Position numbers and translations under genes: made by a program. The notes beneath the pieces are model-generated. The model saw only the letters and a list, made by a program, of their open reading frames with translations, did no database searches and had not been told where the DNA came from. A stretch of DNA of 13,012 bases from an uncultured Eubacteriales bacterium (lineage in GTDB: Bacteria; Bacillota; Clostridia; Oscillospirales; Oscillospiraceae): positions 1-13,012 of the forward strand of contig URCK01000051.1 in assembly GCA_900546295.1 (NCBI GenBank), read 5' to 3'. Shown here in pieces: positions 1 to 7,087 of this stretch (position 1 is the first letter of the stretch; every line of letters begins with the position of its first letter).

Positions 1-101
1 GGCTGCACCCACTGGTGCCAGCGAAACGCGTCATAATCGGTCTCGCTGTCGATGCGCCCTTTCCAGCTGTCCATCGCGCTGACATAATGATCCAAAAGCA
101 T
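1..101 (-). CDS. N-terminal fragment of a protein, possibly arginase/formimidoylglutamase family
   Basis: Only the first 33 codons are in the window; the rest lies beyond base 1. The ATG at 101 is preceded by AAAGGAG (119-113) with an 11-nt spacer, and it follows the lepA stop after 42 nt with no terminator, so it is probably co-transcribed with lepA. The visible peptide begins MLLDHYVSAMDSWKGR and continues with IDSETDYDAFRWHQ. The W-x-GR-x-D and R-x-HQ spacing recalls the N-terminus of formimidoylglutamase-like members of the arginase (ureohydrolase) superfamily. That is from memory, and the metal-binding motifs that would prove it are outside the window. The presence of a gene is well supported by start, Shine-Dalgarno and frame; the function is a guess. 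Confidence 0.6.
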   Translation of the reverse strand, partial: MLLDHYVSAMDSWKGRIDSETDYDAFRWHQWVQ

Positions 102-143
102 ATCTGATCGCACTCCTTTACCGTATTTGCAATGGTTTTCTGA

Positions 144-1946
144 TTATTCATCCAGCTTGAGAACGGCAAGGAAGGCCTCCGTCGGCACCTGCACGGTGCC
201 GAGCGAGCGCATCTTCTTCTTGCCCTCCTTCTGCTTTTCCAGCAGCTTTTTCTTTCGGCTGATATCGCCGCCGTAGCACTTGGCGAGAACGTCCTTGCGC
301 ATGGCCTTGACGGTCTCGCGCGCGATGATGCGCCCGCCAATGGCCGCCTGAATGGGGATCTCAAAGAGCTGGCGGGGGATATTGTCCTTGAGCTTTTCGC
401 ACAGCTTTCTCGCGCGGGCGTAGGCCTTGTCGCGGTGGGCAATGAACGACAGCGCATCCACCTGATCGCCGTTGAGCAGGATGTCGACCTTGACAAGGTC
501 GCTCGGGCGGTAGCCGGAGAGCTCATAGTCGAGCGAGGCGTAGCCCTTGGTGTTGGCCTTGAGCGTATCGAAGAAATCGTAGATGATCTCGTTGAGCGGC
601 ATCTCGTAGTGCATCTCGACAAGGTAGGTATCGAGATACTGCATATCCTTGAATTCGCCGCGCCGGTCCTGACACATCGGCATGATGTTGCCGACGTAGT
701 CGGGCGGCGTGACGATCGTTACCTTGACGTAAGGCTCCTCGGCGCGCTCGATGTGCGCGGGGTCGGGGTAGTTGTGCGGGTTGTCGACGCGCAGCATCGT
801 GCCGTCGGTCTTGTAGACCTCGTAGATGACGCTCGGGAGCGTGGTGACAAGGTCGAGGTCAAATTCGCGCTCCAATCTCTCCTGAATGACCTCCATGTGC
901 AGCATTCCGAGGAAGCCGCAACGAAAGCCGAAGCCCAGCGCCACGGAGGATTCCGGTTCAAAGGTCAGCGAGGCGTCGTTGAGCTGGAGCTTTTCCAGCG
1001 CGTCGCGCAGGTCGGGATACTTGCTGCCGTCCTCGGTGTAAATGCCGCAGTAGACCATCGATCTCACCTTGCGGTAGCCGGGCAGCGGCTCGGCCGCGGG
1101 ATTCTCCGCGCCCGTCACTGTGTCGCCGATCTGCGTCTCGTGCACGTCCTTGATGCTCGCGGTGAAGTAGCCGACCTCGCCCGCCTCGAGCTGCTTGGCA
1201 GGCTCTAAGCCCAGCGGGCGCATCAGGCCGCACTCGAGCACCTTGAACGTCGCGCCCGTGGCCATCATCTTGACCTCCATGCCGGGCTTCAAGGTGCCCT
1301 GCTTCAGGCGCATGTAGACGATGACGCCGCGGTAAGCGTCGTAATAGCTGTCGAAGATCAGCGCCTGAAGCGGCGCGTTCGGGTCGCCCTGCGGGCAGGG
1401 GAGGTGCTGCACGATGTCCTCGAGCACGGCCTCGATGTTGATGCCCTGCTTGGCGGAAATTTCGGGCGCGTCCTCCGCGGGGATCGCCAGAATGTCCTCG
1501 ATCTCCTGCTTGACGCGCTTGGGGTCGGCGGCGGGCAGGTCGATCTTGTTGAGCACGGGGCGGATCTCAAGGTCGTGCTCCATCGCGAGATACGTGTTTG
1601 CGAGCGTCTGCGCCTCGATGCCCTGCGAGGCATCGACGACGAGCAGCGCGCCCTCACACGCCGCGAGCGAGCGCGAGACCTCGTAGTTGAAGTCAACGTG
1701 GCCCGGCGTGTCGATGAGGTTGAGGGTGTAGACCTCGCCGTCGGCGGCGGTATAGTCGAAGGTGACGGCGCGCGCCTTGATGGTGATACCGCGCTCGCGC
1801 TCTAAGTCCATGTTGTCGAGGATCTGGTCCTCCATCTCGCGCGCAGAAACAGCGTTGCACTTTTCAAGCAGCCGGTCCGCCAGCGTCGACTTGCCGTGGT
1901 CGATGTGTGCGATGATACTAAAATTTCGGATATTCTTTTCGTTCAT
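144..1946 (-). CDS. lepA: Elongation factor 4 (LepA), ribosome-associated GTPase
   Basis: LepA/EF4 is a translational GTPase that binds the ribosome and has been linked to back-translocation, 30S assembly and initiation under stress; it is cytoplasmic with some membrane association. The 600 residues match the usual family length. The G domain opens with the P-loop AHIDHGKST (13-21), followed by DTPGHVDF and NKIDLP (G3 and G4). EF-G-like domains follow (PESSVALGFGFRCGFLGMLH), and the C-terminus ends with the LepA-specific basic domain (GGDISRKKKLLEKQKEGKKK). The ATG at 1946 has AAGGAAG upstream. That site overlaps the TAA of the preceding XRE gene, leaving a 13-nt gap, so the two are co-transcribed and probably translationally coupled. 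No missing motif or frameshift is seen. Confidence 0.97.
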   Translation of the reverse strand: MNEKNIRNFSIIAHIDHGKSTLADRLLEKCNAVSAREMEDQILDNMDLERERGITIKARAVTFDYTAADGEVYTLNLIDTPGHVDFNYEVSRSLAACEGALLVVDASQGIEAQTLANTYLAMEHDLEIRPVLNKIDLPAADPKRVKQEIEDILAIPAEDAPEISAKQGINIEAVLEDIVQHLPCPQGDPNAPLQALIFDSYYDAYRGVIVYMRLKQGTLKPGMEVKMMATGATFKVLECGLMRPLGLEPAKQLEAGEVGYFTASIKDVHETQIGDTVTGAENPAAEPLPGYRKVRSMVYCGIYTEDGSKYPDLRDALEKLQLNDASLTFEPESSVALGFGFRCGFLGMLHMEVIQERLEREFDLDLVTTLPSVIYEVYKTDGTMLRVDNPHNYPDPAHIERAEEPYVKVTIVTPPDYVGNIMPMCQDRRGEFKDMQYLDTYLVEMHYEMPLNEIIYDFFDTLKANTKGYASLDYELSGYRPSDLVKVDILLNGDQVDALSFIAHRDKAYARARKLCEKLKDNIPRQLFEIPIQAAIGGRIIARETVKAMRKDVLAKCYGGDISRKKKLLEKQKEGKKKMRSLGTVQVPTEAFLAVLKLDE

Positions 1947-1959
1947 AGTCTTATCTTCC

Positions 1960-2640
1960 TTATTTCCTGCCGAGCAGGGAATTGGTTTTTTCCTCCGTGC
2001 TGTGTAAAACCTGCGTCACGCTCTGCATGAGTCCGGGGTAGAGCGCGGCGAGCGCCTCATCCTCCATAGAGGCGAAGGCCTCGTCCTTCTCGCCGAGCCG
2101 CGCGAGCGAGGAAGCGTAGGCAATGTAGTCTGCGCGCATCTGCGCATCCACCGCGCCGGACTGGTAGGCCGTCGCGTCCAGACCGAAGTAGCCCTCCTTG
2201 CCGCCGCTGGCGCGGTGCAGCGCGCGGTAGAGCTGGTAGAAGGCTCCGCCGAGATAGCCGCCCGCCGAGGTGATGAGCGTGCGGTCGTTCGTCTTGCCCA
2301 GCAGCTCAAAGAGAACGCCCGCGGTGTTCACGAGCATCTTTTTTTGCAGCGTGGCGGCGATGCTGCCGCGCAGCGTGCCCTTTTCGTCGCTCGAATCGTA
2401 GAGCGCCGAAGCGTCGATCATGCCGCCGTCGCGGTCGAGCGTGCGCCCGAGCAGATAGTCCGCCGAAACATGATAGTAGTCGCAGGCCTTTTTCACAAAG
2501 GCAAGGCCCGGCTCGCGGATGCCGTTTTCATAGTGGGACAGCAGCGCCTGCGAAATGCCGAGCTCTTTGGCAGCCTTGCGCTGGGAGATGCCCTTTTCCT
2601 GCCGCAGCAGGGCAAGGGTGCGGGAAAAGTCAGCATTCAT
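1960..2640 (-). CDS. XRE-family helix-turn-helix transcriptional regulator
   Basis: The 226-residue protein has an N-terminal Cro/CI-type HTH (about residues 7-63). Its core runs LLRQEKGISQRKAAKELGIS, then QALLSHYENGIREPG, with a trailing YYHVSADYLLGRT; this is the classic XRE fold for sequence-specific DNA binding. The remaining 150 or so residues are Ala/Leu-rich and predicted helical, with no domain I recognise; they could serve dimerisation or sensing. I chose the ATG at 2640 because GAGG lies 8 nt upstream (2652-2649). An in-frame ATG 16 codons further out falls on the promoter -10 region and would give a non-family N-terminus. It is the first gene after its own promoter and lies 13 nt before lepA. 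Autoregulation is common for such proteins, but no clear operator palindrome is visible. Its targets are unknown. Confidence 0.9.
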   Translation of the reverse strand: MNADFSRTLALLRQEKGISQRKAAKELGISQALLSHYENGIREPGLAFVKKACDYYHVSADYLLGRTLDRDGGMIDASALYDSSDEKGTLRGSIAATLQKKMLVNTAGVLFELLGKTNDRTLITSAGGYLGGAFYQLYRALHRASGGKEGYFGLDATAYQSGAVDAQMRADYIAYASSLARLGEKDEAFASMEDEALAALYPGLMQSVTQVLHSTEEKTNSLLGRK

Positions 2641-2648
2641 GGCAATAA

Positions 2649-2652
2649 CCTC
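2649..2652 (-). promoter_or_regulatory. Shine-Dalgarno fixing the XRE gene start
   Basis: GAGG lies 8 nt before the ATG at 2640 and favours this start over the longer in-frame one. Confidence 0.6.
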
Positions 2653-2676
2653 GTCATTTAAAATACGGTAGGTTAT

Positions 2677-2705
2677 AGTATAGTCCATTGATTACGGCTT
2701 GTAAA
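2677..2705 (-). promoter_or_regulatory. Sigma-A-type promoter of the XRE-lepA unit
   Basis: On the minus strand TTTACA (2705-2700) and TATACT (2682-2677) are separated by exactly 17 nt, 5/6 matches each to the housekeeping consensus with optimal spacing. Transcription would start near 2670, giving a leader of about 30 nt before the XRE ATG at 2640. The site sits directly downstream of the terminator of the preceding unit, which supports a new transcription unit here. Confidence 0.75.
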
Positions 2706-2726
2706 TTAAAAAATGCGCAAATGCGC

Positions 2727-2766
2727 AAAAAAAAGCGGGGCACAGCGGTCTCTGCCGCCATGCCCC
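2727..2766 (-). terminator. Intrinsic terminator ending the spoIIE unit
   Basis: On the minus strand GGGGCA pairs with TGCCCC (2766-2761 with 2742-2737) and GGCGG/CCGC forms the inner stem, with a small TG/TG internal mismatch and a loop of about 6 nt. The hairpin is followed, after GC, by eight T (2734-2727). It lies 23 nt after the stop of the small membrane-protein gene and immediately before the XRE promoter. Confidence 0.88.
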
Positions 2767-2789
2767 AAAGAGGAGAAACAAAGAAGCCT

Positions 2790-3062
2790 TCAGATCAGCG
2801 CGCTGATGAGCCAGACGAGCGCGATACCGCCCGCGCCGACGCTGCACCACAGCGCGGGCGCGCCGCGATGAAGAAGGTCGCGCGCTCGCGGACGCGGTCC
2901 GCCGCAGCTGCGCGCCACGCGGCAGGCCTCATCCACCAGCTTCTGCGCCGTCACGCCGCTGCGCGCCGCAATGTCGCTGCGCACGATGAAGATCGCCTGC
3001 TCAAATAATTCCGTATCGGGCGAATCGACCACAATGACCCGCCTTGATGTCCCCCTGACCAC
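2790..3062 (-). CDS. Small uncharacterised protein with C-terminal membrane anchor
   Basis: I do not recognise a named family. The 90-residue product has a basic N-terminus (MVRGTSRRVIVV), then DSPDTELFEQAIFIVRSD, a short helical stretch, an Arg/Pro-rich linker (55-68) and one hydrophobic segment at the C-terminus (about 69-90, LWCSVGAGGIALVWLISALI). This is the layout of a tail-anchored inner-membrane protein with a cytosolic head. I chose the GTG at 3062 because GGGAGG (3076-3071) lies 8 nt upstream. An in-frame GTG at 3071 overlaps that site and would be too close to it. It follows spoIIE by 92 nt without a clear terminator and ends before one, so it is probably part of the spoIIE unit. 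A sporulation role is inferred only from position. I recall similar short proteins in related Clostridia but cannot verify that here. Confidence 0.82.
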   Translation of the reverse strand: MVRGTSRRVIVVDSPDTELFEQAIFIVRSDIAARSGVTAQKLVDEACRVARSCGGPRPRARDLLHRGAPALWCSVGAGGIALVWLISALI

Positions 3063-3070
3063 TTGACGCA

Positions 3071-3076
3071 CCTCCC
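3071..3076 (-). promoter_or_regulatory. Shine-Dalgarno deciding the GTG start of the small membrane protein
   Basis: GGGAGG is 8 nt from the GTG at 3062. It directly abuts and overlaps the alternative GTG at 3071, so the shorter reading is favoured. Confidence 0.65.
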
Positions 3077-3154
3077 GCGGAAAAATGTTCTAAGGCAAGT
3101 ATGCCCCGCGCGCGGCGCGCTATACCGCCGGTACCGGGATTTTTCGCCGCGGCA

Positions 3155-5182
3155 TCACACCTTCTCAGCGGGCGAGGCATCCTCCGGGATGTAGAGCGCC
3201 AGCACAAGCGCGTCGTCCGTTTCCCCGCGGCGGCCGATGCTCTCGGCAAGGATCGCCGAGACGAGCAGCTGCGGATTTTCGCCCTCCCAGCCCGCGAGCA
3301 GGTTTTGCAGCCACTCGTCGTCCTCTCTGTCGGCCACGCCGTCCGACACCATCACGAGGAAGCTCCCCGGCGAGAGGCGAAGATGCGTCGCCTCGGGCGG
3401 CGGCGCGCCCTCCTGCACACCCGCGGGCAGGCACGAGCAGGTCACGCGGCGCACGCTGCCGCCGCGCTTTAGGTAGCTTGGCGCCGCGCCGTACTTGTAG
3501 AGCTCGCCCTCGAGCGTGCCGAGCGAGAGGAGCAAAAGGTCCACGGTCGTAAAGCTGTCGGTCGACTCGGCGCGAAGAGAGAGCGCGCTGTTGAGCGTCT
3601 TGAGCGCGGGCGGCGCGTCGATACCCGCGCGCAGGAAGCGCTCCAAAAGCCGCACCGCCATGGCGGATTCGCGCTGCGCCGCCTCGCCGCAGCCCATGCC
3701 GTCGGAAAGCAGCAGGCAGAGCGTACCGTCTTCCAGCTCAAACTGGCGCGCGCTGTCGCCGCTGACGCGCTCGCCGCGCTTGGGCCGCAGGGCGAGGCCG
3801 AGCTGATAGGGATGCATCGCCGAGGCGGGCGCGGCGGGGGAGAGCGCTCCGTCCGCCGCACTTTGCAGCAGCTCGGATAGCTGGGCGTACTGCGAGGCCG
3901 CCCGCGCGTGATCCTCGGCGAGGCGCAGACGGTACTGCCGCCGCAGAAGATAGGCGCGCACCTCCTCGTTCACGGCGGAAAGAAAACTTGGAAAGCGGAT
4001 GCAGCGGTCGGCAAAGTAGGACGGGAAATCCTCCCCGCGTCCCTGTCCGCGCCGCAGGAGCGCGGCGGTCGCGTCGTTGAGGGCCGTGTAGGTGCGCTGA
4101 TACTCCTTTTCCCAGCAGAAATCGCACAGCGCGCAGCCGCGGCAGACCTTTTCCGCCGCGCGGTCAAAGATGGCGGCGGGATTTTCCTCCGTCTGCTTCG
4201 GCGGGCGGGCGACGCTGTCATAAAGCTCGCGCAGCGCGGCGGCGGACTCGGTGAGCGTTCTGCGCAGCGCCGTGTCGGACTGCTCGCGCTCTGCCGTATC
4301 CAGCCGCCGGCCGCGAAAATACCTGCGCGGGATGAGCAGGAAGAGAAGCGTCGCGGCCAGCGCCTCGTAGAGCAGCACCAGTCCCGCCGGCGCGCTCATC
4401 GGCAGGGCGAAGCACAAAATGCTCAAAAGAAACCACAGTGCCGAGCCGACGCGGTTGCCCCGGCCCGTCACGCTCACAAGGATCGCCGCGAACGCATACG
4501 CCGCCGCGTGGACAAAGCCGCCGTCGCCTGCCGTCAGGTCCATCGAAAGGCCGATGCACACCGCCGCCGGGACGGACACCGCGCCGCTGCGCTCAAAGGC
4601 GCACAGCAGCACCGCAAGCAGCGAAAGGATGCGCCCGGGAGCGAAGCCGTTCGCCGTTTCATACGAGGCGGCGGACATCAGCACGCCCAGCAGGATGAGG
4701 AGCGGGGCGAAGGGCTGTTCCTTCTCTTCCGGCGCGAGCAGCGCGCGGGCGCTCATCGTCCCAAGCGAGGCGAGCAGCAGCGCGATGAGGCAGTTCGCCG
4801 CCTCGCCCACGCCGTCGCGCAGGACGTAGACGAATTCGACCGAGAACATCATTCCCGCCGTCAAAAGCGGCAAAAATGCGCGCTTTTGGTAGACCTTGAG
4901 GTCAAAAAAGGCGTTGTTCGCCGTGAAGATGAGCACCGCCGCGGCAAAGGTGCGCAGCGCGTGGGTAAAGGGCAGGAAGAGAAAAGCCCCCACTGACGCG
5001 CCCACAAGCGCACTCAGTCCCCGCACGCCCGCTCCGGAGGCCGCCGTCATCCCCAGCGCGAGCGGCGCATAGCCGCCGAACACCTGCGCGCCGGAGAGTG
5101 CGCCGGCGAGCGCAAAGCGCAGCGCGCAGTCCACGATCTTCCCCGACCATTCCTTGCTTTTCAGCAGCTCGATCCCCTTCAC
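3155..5182 (-). CDS. spoIIE: Stage II sporulation protein E, PP2C-type serine phosphatase
   Basis: SpoIIE dephosphorylates the anti-anti-sigma factor SpoIIAA to activate sigma-F in the forespore and interacts with FtsZ at the polar septum. The 675 residues show the family layout. A multi-pass membrane region spans about 20-285. A central cytosolic region (about 290-455) carries a cysteine cluster CRGCALCDFCW (347-357). A C-terminal PP2C domain (about 455-665) has SDGMG (493-497), DSFTTVDLLLL, VSDGVAD (613-619 region) and DDALVL (656-661), so the metal-binding aspartates are present. It is shorter than the Bacillus subtilis protein (about 827 residues), mainly in the central region. The GTG start at 5182 has GGGAGGGG 7 nt upstream. 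It lies downstream of the ribF terminator with its own candidate Spo0A-type promoter. It marks the organism as a likely endospore former. Confidence 0.95.
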   Translation of the reverse strand: MKGIELLKSKEWSGKIVDCALRFALAGALSGAQVFGGYAPLALGMTAASGAGVRGLSALVGASVGAFLFLPFTHALRTFAAAVLIFTANNAFFDLKVYQKRAFLPLLTAGMMFSVEFVYVLRDGVGEAANCLIALLLASLGTMSARALLAPEEKEQPFAPLLILLGVLMSAASYETANGFAPGRILSLLAVLLCAFERSGAVSVPAAVCIGLSMDLTAGDGGFVHAAAYAFAAILVSVTGRGNRVGSALWFLLSILCFALPMSAPAGLVLLYEALAATLLFLLIPRRYFRGRRLDTAEREQSDTALRRTLTESAAALRELYDSVARPPKQTEENPAAIFDRAAEKVCRGCALCDFCWEKEYQRTYTALNDATAALLRRGQGRGEDFPSYFADRCIRFPSFLSAVNEEVRAYLLRRQYRLRLAEDHARAASQYAQLSELLQSAADGALSPAAPASAMHPYQLGLALRPKRGERVSGDSARQFELEDGTLCLLLSDGMGCGEAAQRESAMAVRLLERFLRAGIDAPPALKTLNSALSLRAESTDSFTTVDLLLLSLGTLEGELYKYGAAPSYLKRGGSVRRVTCSCLPAGVQEGAPPPEATHLRLSPGSFLVMVSDGVADREDDEWLQNLLAGWEGENPQLLVSAILAESIGRRGETDDALVLALYIPEDASPAEKV

Positions 5183-5189
5183 AGCCTGT

Positions 5190-5197
5190 CCCCTCCC
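5190..5197 (-). promoter_or_regulatory. Shine-Dalgarno for the GTG start of spoIIE
   Basis: GGGAGGGG lies 7 nt before the GTG at 5182; no in-frame ATG with a comparable site is seen nearby. Confidence 0.75.
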
Positions 5198-5214
5198 GTT
5201 TTGTTGTGAGGGTT

Positions 5215-5248
5215 ATTGTAAACGACCGCGCGGGAAAAGGCTGTCGGG
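5215..5248 (-). promoter_or_regulatory. Candidate Spo0A-dependent spoIIE promoter with a 21-nt spacer
   Basis: On the minus strand TACAAT (5220-5215) is a good -10. CCGACA (5247-5242), a weak -35, lies 21 nt upstream. The -35 overlaps, in reverse, TGTCGGG (5242-5248), a 5/7 match to the Spo0A box TGTCGAA. In Bacillus the Spo0A-activated spoIIE and spoIIG promoters have unusually long spacers of 21-22 nt with 0A boxes at the -35. The start site would be near 5208, 25 nt before the GTG. The matches are short, so this is a hypothesis. Confidence 0.4.
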
Positions 5249-5260
5249 AAATGAGGGCGC

Positions 5261-5299
5261 AAAAAAAGAACGTCCCTATGCAAAGGAACGTTCTTTTTC
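5261..5299 (-). terminator. Intrinsic terminator after ribF, potentially bidirectional
   Basis: Eleven-base arms AAAAAGAACGT (5263-5273) and ACGTTCTTTTT (5288-5298) pair perfectly. After one C/A mismatch, three more pairs form, leaving a loop of about 6-8 nt. On the minus strand the hairpin ends in seven T (5267-5261); on the plus strand it also ends in a T-run. The base of the stem begins 2 nt after the ribF stop at 5301. This closes the nusA-ribF operon and separates it from spoIIE. Confidence 0.88.
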
Positions 5300-5300
5300 T

Positions 5301-6197
5301 TCACAGTTTGACGATGCGCTTCGCCTCTTCGGCGTTATGCGCGATCATGTCGTGCAGCTCCTGCGTGGAGGAAAAGCGGCGCTCGGGGCGAAGATAGTCG
5401 CAGAAGTCGAGCCGCAGCACCTTTCCGTAAAGGTCGCCCTCGTAATCCACAAGATAGGTCTCGACCGTCACGCTGTTCTTCTCGCTCACCGTCGGGCGTA
5501 CGCCGACGTTCGTCACGCCCACGCGCGTTTCGCCGCCGGGAAGGTGGGCGCGCGTCGCGTACACGCCGCGCTTCGGCACGAGCAGGTGCTCCTCGGGGAT
5601 GAGGTTCGCCGTCGGGAACAGGCGCTTTTTGCCGATGCCGTCGCCATGGCGCACCGTCCCCTCCATCGAGAAGGGATGGCCGAGAAAGGCCGCCGCACGC
5701 GCGGCGTCGCCTTCTTCCAAAAGCGCGCGGATATGGCTCGAGGAAACGGTCACGCCGTCTAATTCCACGCGCGGGATCACGTCGCAGCCGAGGCCGTGGG
5801 CGGCGCAGTAGGCCCTGAGCTTTTCCACATCCCCCTCGTTCTTGTGGCCGAAGCGGTAGTCATGCCCCGCCACAAGATGCACCGCGTGATACTTTCCCAC
5901 AAGCAGCTCCGAGAGGAAATTCTCCCACGGCATGGTCATCATGTTTCTGTCAAACGGCTCGACAAAGACATCCTGCACGCCGTACTGCCCGCGGATGATC
6001 TCCGCGCGCTGCCCGCTCGTCGTCAGAAGCGGCACGCTCTGCCCGGTGACAAATTCGCGCGGCGAGCGGTCGAAGGTGAAGGCCGCCGAGCGGCAGTTTT
6101 TCTCCTGCGCGCGGCGCACCGCCATTTTGAGCAGTTCGCCGTGGCCGATATGCACCCCGTCAAAAAAGCCGAGGGCGATCACTGTGGATTCATTCAT
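5301..6197 (-). CDS. ribF: Bifunctional riboflavin kinase / FAD synthetase
   Basis: RibF converts riboflavin to FMN and FMN to FAD in the cytoplasm. The 298 residues match the usual length. The N-terminal adenylyltransferase domain shows GFFDGVHIGH (10-19), GHDYRFG (111-117) and SSSHIR (152-157). The C-terminal flavokinase domain (about 175-298) shows KRLFPTAN (191-198), the likely catalytic Glu in ETYL (E247) and the RxFSSTQEL ending (273-281 region). The frame stays open far upstream of 6197, but the family-like N-terminus begins at MNESTVIALGFFDG. AAAGGAAAG (6213-6205) lies 7 nt before that ATG, which fixes the start. It follows truB by 26 nt, the common truB-ribF pairing, and is the last gene of the operon before a strong terminator. 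Confidence 0.96.
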   Translation of the reverse strand: MNESTVIALGFFDGVHIGHGELLKMAVRRAQEKNCRSAAFTFDRSPREFVTGQSVPLLTTSGQRAEIIRGQYGVQDVFVEPFDRNMMTMPWENFLSELLVGKYHAVHLVAGHDYRFGHKNEGDVEKLRAYCAAHGLGCDVIPRVELDGVTVSSSHIRALLEEGDAARAAAFLGHPFSMEGTVRHGDGIGKKRLFPTANLIPEEHLLVPKRGVYATRAHLPGGETRVGVTNVGVRPTVSEKNSVTVETYLVDYEGDLYGKVLRLDFCDYLRPERRFSSTQELHDMIAHNAEEAKRIVKL

Positions 6198-6223
6198 GGT
6201 TTTGCTTTCCTTTTGTGTCAGCG

Positions 6224-7087
6224 TCATACGCTGAAAAAATTTCGTTTCGAGGTGAGAAGCCCGTCTCTCGCCTCCGAAAGGGCGAGGAAATCCCCCTTCT
6301 GCCCGTAGACGCGGTAGATCCCGTCCGCAAGGCGCACGCGCAGGGGATTGCCGCAAAGGCATTTTTTCTCCAGCGCGGCGTTTGGAATGGTGAAGGCGGG
6401 ATAGGCGCGAAACTGGCTGTCGAGCGGGCGGAGCAGCGCTTCTCCCTCGCGCGCCGCGTCCTCGATCGTCACCGCCTCGTCGATGCGAAAGCCCGAGGCC
6501 TCCGTGCGCCGCAGCGCCGCCATGCAGCCGCCGCAGCCGAGCGCCTGCCCGAGGTCGTGGCAGAGCGTGCGGATATACGTTCCCTTCGAGCATTCGACGC
6601 GCAGGGCGTAGCGTCCGCCGCCCATGTTCTCCGTCAGCGCAAGGTCATAGATCGTGATGCGCCGCGGCTTGCGAGCGACCTCCTTGCCCTGGCGGGCAAG
6701 GTCGTAGAGCTTTTGACCATTCACCTTGATGGCGGAGTACATCGGCGGGATCTGCTCGATCTCGCCGAGAAAGCGCGGCAGCGCCGCGGCAACGTCATCC
6801 GCCGTGACGGTCACAGCGCGCTCTTCGAGCGTTTCGCCGCTCGTATCCTGCGTGTCGGTCACTCTTCCCAGCAGCAGGACGGCCTCGTAGACCTTCCTGC
6901 CGTTTTCGGCAAAGGAGACGGCCTTGGTCGCCTGCCCGACAAAGACGGGCAGCACGCCCGTCGCCATGGGGTCGAGCGTTCCGGCGTGGCCGACGCGCTT
7001 TTCATGCAGGATGCCCCGGAGCTTGGCGCACACGTCCATGCTCGTCCAGCCTGCGGGTTTGTCGATGATAATGATTCCGTTGGGCAT
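6224..7087 (-). CDS. truB: tRNA pseudouridine(55) synthase
   Basis: TruB isomerises U55 to pseudouridine in the T-arm of most tRNAs and also acts as a tRNA folding chaperone. The 287-residue protein has the N-terminal NGIIIIDKPAGWTS motif, the catalytic GTLDPMATG loop (Asp39), the YSAIKVNGQKLYDLAR motif and CSKGTYIRTLCHDLG. A short C-terminal PUA-like extension follows. The ATG at 7087 has AAAGGAGA upstream and gives the family N-terminus; the reading frame continues 15 codons further out but those residues are not TruB-like. It is preceded by a 147-nt folded spacer after nrnA and followed 26 nt later by ribF. Confidence 0.96.
   Translation of the reverse strand: MPNGIIIIDKPAGWTSMDVCAKLRGILHEKRVGHAGTLDPMATGVLPVFVGQATKAVSFAENGRKVYEAVLLLGRVTDTQDTSGETLEERAVTVTADDVAAALPRFLGEIEQIPPMYSAIKVNGQKLYDLARQGKEVARKPRRITIYDLALTENMGGGRYALRVECSKGTYIRTLCHDLGQALGCGGCMAALRRTEASGFRIDEAVTIEDAAREGEALLRPLDSQFRAYPAFTIPNAALEKKCLCGNPLRVRLADGIYRVYGQKGDFLALSEARDGLLTSKRNFFSV

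Noticed and set aside
2711..2726. TGCGC/GCGCA short hairpin next to A/T runs as a second terminator
   Set aside because: The stem is only 5 bp and lies between a strong terminator and the XRE promoter; it adds little and could be chance.
2688..3008. A 106-codon plus-strand frame opposite the small membrane-protein gene
   Set aside because: The composition is Arg/Ala-rich, it runs through the minus-strand terminator and promoter, and it has no Shine-Dalgarno. The minus-strand gene has a good ribosome site and a coherent membrane segment.
3908..4996. A 362-codon plus-strand frame opposite spoIIE
   Set aside because: It is extremely rich in Arg, Gln, Ala and Glu and antisense to the SpoIIE membrane region; it has no family signature.
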